Shown here piece after piece: positions 31,751 to 33,747 of a stretch of 33,747 bases of DNA; position 1 is the stretch's first letter; each line of letters opens with the position of its first letter. Source of the stretch: Acidimicrobiia bacterium (GTDB lineage Bacteria > Actinomycetota > Acidimicrobiia > Spongiisociales > ZC4RG35). The position numbers and the translations under genes are program-made. The stretch spans positions 1 to 33,747 of the forward strand of contig JAICNB010000035.1 of assembly GCA_025928935.1 (NCBI GenBank), read 5' to 3'. The notes under the pieces were generated by a model, which did not search any database, was not told the DNA's origin, and was given only the letters and a program-made list of their open reading frames with translations.

Positions 31751-33006
31751 GCGACGGGCCACTCCGTGTCGTCGTGGTCGGGTCTGGATTCGCCGGCCTC
31801 AACGCGGTCAAGACACTGAACCGGGCCCCGATGGAGATCACCATCGTCGACAGGCGCAACTTCCACCTGTTTCAGCCGCTGCTCTACCAGGTGGCAACGG
31901 CGGCGCTCAATCCGAGTGACATCGCCTATCCCGTTCGATCGGTGTTCCGGGCCCAGGAAAACGTCCGGGGTGTCCTCCTCGCCGAGGTGACCGGCCTCGA
32001 CCTCGACGGCCGGAAGGTGACTCTGGAGGATGGGTCGAAGCTGGCCTACGACTATCTCATCTTGGCAACAGGGGCCACTCATTCCTACTTCGGACATGAC
32101 GCCTGGGAGCCACTCGCCCCGGGGTTGAAGACCCTCGAGGACGCGCTGGTGATGCGCCAGAGGATCCTGGCCGCCTTCGAGCAGGCGGAGCGCAACCCTG
32201 ATGACGCCGAGAGGCTGCTCACGTTCGTCGTGGTCGGGGCCGGCCCTACCGGGGTGGAGCTTGCCGGAGCGCTGGTGGAGATCGCAGTCCACTCGCTCGG
32301 AGATGACTTCGACGTGATCGATCCCACACGGGCCCGTGTGCTGCTCGTCGAGGGCGCACCCGAGGTGCTCCCCGTGTACCCGAATGATCTTTCCCGCAGT
32401 GCCCGCCGCCAGCTCGAGACGCTGGGCGTGGAGGTGATCACGGGAGCGATGGTGGCCGAGATCGACCGCGAGGGGGTCACCCTGACCGATGGCGCCAGGA
32501 TCGATGCTGGCCTGGTCCTCTGGGCCGCAGGCGTGCAGGCCTCGCCACTCGGTGGCATGCTCGGGGTGGATACCGACCGGACCGGCCGGGTCCCGGTCGA
32601 AGCCGACCTGTCGTTGCCCGGACATCCCGAGGTCTTCGTCACCGGCGACCTGGCGACGGTGCCGGGTGTGCCCGGGGTGGCACCGGCGGCGATGCAGATG
32701 GGCCGACATGCCGCCCGGATGATCCAGGCCGACATCACCGGCCGAGCGCGGACAGCCTTCGACTACAAGGACAAGGGCTCGCTGGCGACGATCGGTCGGG
32801 CACGGGCCGTCGCCGATTTCGGGCGGATCCGATTCGGGGGCTTCGTTGCCTGGCTGGCCTGGCTGGCGATCCACATCTTCTATCTGATCGGATTCCGCAA
32901 CCGGGTCTTGGTGCTCATCTCGTGGGCCTGGAGTTACTTGACGTTCCGCCGAGGGGCGCGGATCATCACCGGGGTGCCCGCTTTGCCGGAGAAGGGGGAG
33001 TCGTGA
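31747..33006 (+). CDS. ndh: Type II NADH dehydrogenase-like FAD/NAD-dependent oxidoreductase
   Basis: A 419-residue flavoprotein. The first dinucleotide fold RVVVVGSGFAGLNAVKTL (about 7-24) binds FAD, and the second, FVVVGAGPTGVELAGAL, binds NADH. The segments FQPLLYQVAT and LATGATHSYFG and the FAD-contacting VFVTGDLATVPG are typical of NDH-2, which transfers electrons from NADH to quinone without pumping protons. The C-terminal WLAWLAIHIFYLIGF and RVLVLISWAW are amphipathic or membrane helices for attachment to the inner face. The GTG start overlaps rdgB, and the stop overlaps a 51-residue membrane miniprotein. Other quinone-reducing members of the family cannot be excluded. Confidence 0.87.
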   Translation: MSDGPLRVVVVGSGFAGLNAVKTLNRAPMEITIVDRRNFHLFQPLLYQVATAALNPSDIAYPVRSVFRAQENVRGVLLAEVTGLDLDGRKVTLEDGSKLAYDYLILATGATHSYFGHDAWEPLAPGLKTLEDALVMRQRILAAFEQAERNPDDAERLLTFVVVGAGPTGVELAGALVEIAVHSLGDDFDVIDPTRARVLLVEGAPEVLPVYPNDLSRSARRQLETLGVEVITGAMVAEIDREGVTLTDGARIDAGLVLWAAGVQASPLGGMLGVDTDRTGRVPVEADLSLPGHPEVFVTGDLATVPGVPGVAPAAMQMGRHAARMIQADITGRARTAFDYKDKGSLATIGRARAVADFGRIRFGGFVAWLAWLAIHIFYLIGFRNRVLVLISWAWSYLTFRRGARIITGVPALPEKGES

Positions 33007-33158
33007 ACCAAAACGACCGCGAGCCTTACGAAGACCGTCTTCGTGAGAAGCATCCGGAGAAGCTCTGGTGGGAGGACTGGCGCCAGCACAAGTTGCTTGT
33101 CGTGGTGCTGGCGATCGCGGTAGTCGCCATGATCGTGGTGGGGTACGTCGTCAACTGA
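33003..33158 (+). CDS. Single-transmembrane miniprotein (51 aa)
   Basis: A 51-residue protein. Residues 1-29 are strongly charged and aromatic (NDREPYEDRLREKH...KLWWEDWRQHK), followed by one hydrophobic helix at about 30-49 and an immediate C-terminus. By the positive-inside rule the charged end probably faces the cytoplasm. I do not recognise a family. It starts with GTG overlapping the ndh stop (GTGA), so it is probably made in step with the NDH-2-like enzyme and might be a small partner or anchor. The short length leaves some doubt, but the frame begins and ends cleanly within the gap before the tRNA genes. Confidence 0.6.
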   Translation: MNQNDREPYEDRLREKHPEKLWWEDWRQHKLLVVVLAIAVVAMIVVGYVVN

Positions 33159-33163
33159 TCCGG

Positions 33164-33248
33164 TGCGGGTGAGAGGATTTGAACCTCCACGACCTTGCGG
33201 TCACAGGGACCTAAGCCCTGCGCGTCTGCCAAGTTTCGCCACACCCGC
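33164..33248 (-). tRNA. tRNA-Leu (anticodon UAG)
   Basis: An 85-nt class II tRNA on the minus strand. The acceptor arms GCGGGTG and CACCCGC pair fully, with discriminator A. The anticodon loop CTTAGGT between CAGGG and CCCTG gives UAG (plus-strand cta at 33211-33213), reading CUA and related Leu codons. There is a long variable arm (GACCGCAAGGTC) and a T loop TTCAAAT. CCA is not encoded. Confidence 0.95.
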
Positions 33249-33260
33249 GTGTGGGTCGTC

Positions 33261-33289
33261 ATCCCGCAGACAGGGACGATTCGCGGGAT
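33261..33289 (-). other. Hairpin between the tRNA-Lys and tRNA-Leu genes
   Basis: ATCCCGC (33261-33267) and GCGGGAT (33283-33289) form a 7-bp stem around a 15-nt loop in the 45-nt spacer. It may guide processing of a tRNA-Lys/tRNA-Leu precursor or terminate tRNA-Lys; no T-run follows on the minus strand. Confidence 0.4.
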
Positions 33290-33293
33290 TTGG

Positions 33294-33367
33294 TAGGCCG
33301 CGCGGGACTCGAACCCGCAACACCCGAGTTAAGAGCCCGGTGCTCTAGCCAATTGAGCTAGCGGCCC
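33294..33367 (-). tRNA. tRNA-Lys (anticodon CUU)
   Basis: A 74-nt tRNA on the minus strand. The acceptor GGGCCGC pairs with GCGGCCT (first pair G-U), with discriminator A at 33294. The D arm reads GCTCAATTGGCTAGAGC. The anticodon loop CTCTTAA gives CUU (plus-strand aag at 33331-33333), reading AAG. The T arm has GGTTCGAGTCC. The next three bases, 33293 to 33291, read CCA, so CCA may be encoded here, unlike in tRNA-Leu. Confidence 0.95.
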
Positions 33368-33377
33368 ACAAGCAACA

Positions 33378-33565
33378 TTAATACCGGCCGTCGGGAAGAC
33401 CCAGAAGGTCAGCCAGGCAGTCGACCCACGCCTCGGTCAGCTCGACCTCCCGGCACCAAGTGGCCAGGGTCGACTTCTTCACCGGGTCAGGCCCATGATC
33501 TCGCCGTAGGAGAGCCCGAGTCGACGTAGGTCGTTGCCCTGCTCCGATCGCTCCCATCGAGACAG
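33378..33565 (-). pseudogene. Frameshifted helix-turn-helix gene remnant
   Basis: Two minus-strand frames together read as one domain. The upstream frame gives WERSEQGNDLRRLGLSYGEIMGLT and then stops (TGA at 33481-33479). The next frame gives PVKKSTLATWCREVELTE and ends at TAA 33378. The join is at a CCC run (33486-33484); adding one C would restore LTPVKKSTL, the usual shape of a 'GLSYxEI...VxKSTLxxWxRxVxLT' helix-turn-helix found in small actinobacterial regulators and homing-type proteins. No good start codon is visible, so the 5' limit is approximate. It lies 10 nt upstream of tRNA-Lys. It may be a decayed gene next to tRNA genes, or an assembly error in a C run. Confidence 0.55.
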
Positions 33566-33658
33566 CCCATCCCAGCCATCGATGCGAGGCTGAAATTCGG
33601 TCCCGAGCCTCCAAGGTTCGACGTTGGGAATGGGATGGGACAGGAATTCGGTGGGCTG
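33566..33658. other. Region between the pseudogene and the tRNA-Pro promoter
   Basis: I see no supported gene, repeat or RNA here. With the remnant it fills the roughly 300-nt gap between tRNA-Lys and tRNA-Pro. Open frames on the minus strand extend through it, but one would have to start inside tRNA-Pro, so they are probably not genes. Confidence 0.5.
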
Positions 33659-33664
33659 TACCCT
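33659..33664 (+). promoter_or_regulatory. Putative -10 box of tRNA-Pro
   Basis: TACCCT ends 11 nt before the mature 5' end at 33676; TGGGAC at 33636-33641 is a weak -35 at a 17-nt spacing. Confidence 0.45.
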
Positions 33665-33675
33665 GACGTGATCAA

Positions 33676-33747
33676 CGGGCTGTGGCGCAGCTTGGTAGCG
33701 CGCTTGCTTTGGGAGCAAGAGGTCGTCGGTTCGAATCCGACCAGCCC
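33676..33747 (+). tRNA. tRNA-Pro (anticodon UGG), 3' end cut by the window
   Basis: A plus-strand tRNA starting at C33676. The acceptor CGGGCTG would pair with CAGCCC plus one base beyond the window. The D arm is GCGCAGCTTGGTAGCGC. The anticodon loop TTTGGGA between CTTGC and GCAAG gives UGG (33710-33712), reading CCA and related Pro codons. The T arm is GTCGG-TTCGAAT-CCGAC. Only the last acceptor base and the 3' tail are missing. Confidence 0.95.

Noticed and set aside
33479..33718. Intact small gene starting inside tRNA-Pro
   Set aside because: It would have to begin within the tRNA, and its first part shows no domain; only its last third matches the HTH that continues in the other frame.

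Overview
The window is high-GC, gene-dense bacterial chromosome. I read it as Actinomycetota, most likely an uncultured member of the class Acidimicrobiia or a nearby deep lineage. The evidence is: coenzyme F420 genes (cofD-cofE and a Ddn-type nitroreductase); actinobacterial families DUF3499, DUF5719 and LCP with a LytR_C tail; the block prfB-ftsE-ftsX-smpB-ssrA; the order ahcY ... comF ... secA; an MBL hydrolase-rph-rdgB run like mycobacterial Rv1339-Rv1341; many GTG starts; and apparent leaderless promoters. The class-level assignment is inference. I see no phage, plasmid, insertion sequence, CRISPR array, toxin-antitoxin pair or defence system. This is core genome, and the interest lies in promoter layout, gene-order changes and small uncharacterised proteins.

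Layout. 1-3.0 kb: the 5' part of a dienelactone-hydrolase-like gene (minus strand), diverging from an LCP ligase and UDP-glucose dehydrogenase, both cell-envelope polysaccharide functions. 3.0-4.6 kb: cofD-cofE on the minus strand. 4.6-9.0 kb: a large glycosyltransferase/membrane protein, a DUF5719 exported protein and a membrane-anchored thioredoxin-like protein, joined by overlapping start/stop codons. 9.07-12.1 kb: three small Cys-rich putative zinc proteins and a 777-residue polytopic membrane protein, converging on a DPM1-like glycosyltransferase. 12.9-16.6 kb: phosphomannomutase, Trm112-like protein, SIS-domain sugar-phosphate isomerase and an archaeal-type adenosylhomocysteinase. 16.7-24.4 kb: comF, an orphan NarL-type response regulator, two nested-palindrome repeats, secA, prfB, ftsE, ftsX, smpB and tmRNA.

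24.4-29.1 kb: cutA and a GyrI-like protein (minus), an F420-type nitroreductase, an Asp-ligand ferredoxin coupled to a duplicated helix-turn-helix protein, HMG-CoA lyase-like and acyl-CoA dehydrogenase genes (acyl-CoA or leucine catabolism), and DUF983 (minus). 29.1-33.2 kb: a tightly overlapped unit pdxH - MBL hydrolase - rph - rdgB - ndh - single-TM miniprotein. 33.2-33.7 kb: tRNA-Leu(UAG), tRNA-Lys(CUU), a frameshifted helix-turn-helix remnant, and tRNA-Pro(UGG) cut by the window end.

Two features run through the whole window. First, most genes that open a transcription unit have a TAnnnT hexamer ending 6-10 nt before the start codon and no Shine-Dalgarno sequence, as expected for leaderless or nearly leaderless mRNAs. 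Second, genes inside units are joined by 4-nt (ATGA/GTGA), 8-nt or 1-nt start/stop overlaps. I used these two rules to choose many start codons. Compared with the mycobacterial order as I recall it, whiB2, manC, hpf and the mtrA-mtrB-lpqB block are absent from their usual positions, and a NarL-type regulator sits where hpf is expected.
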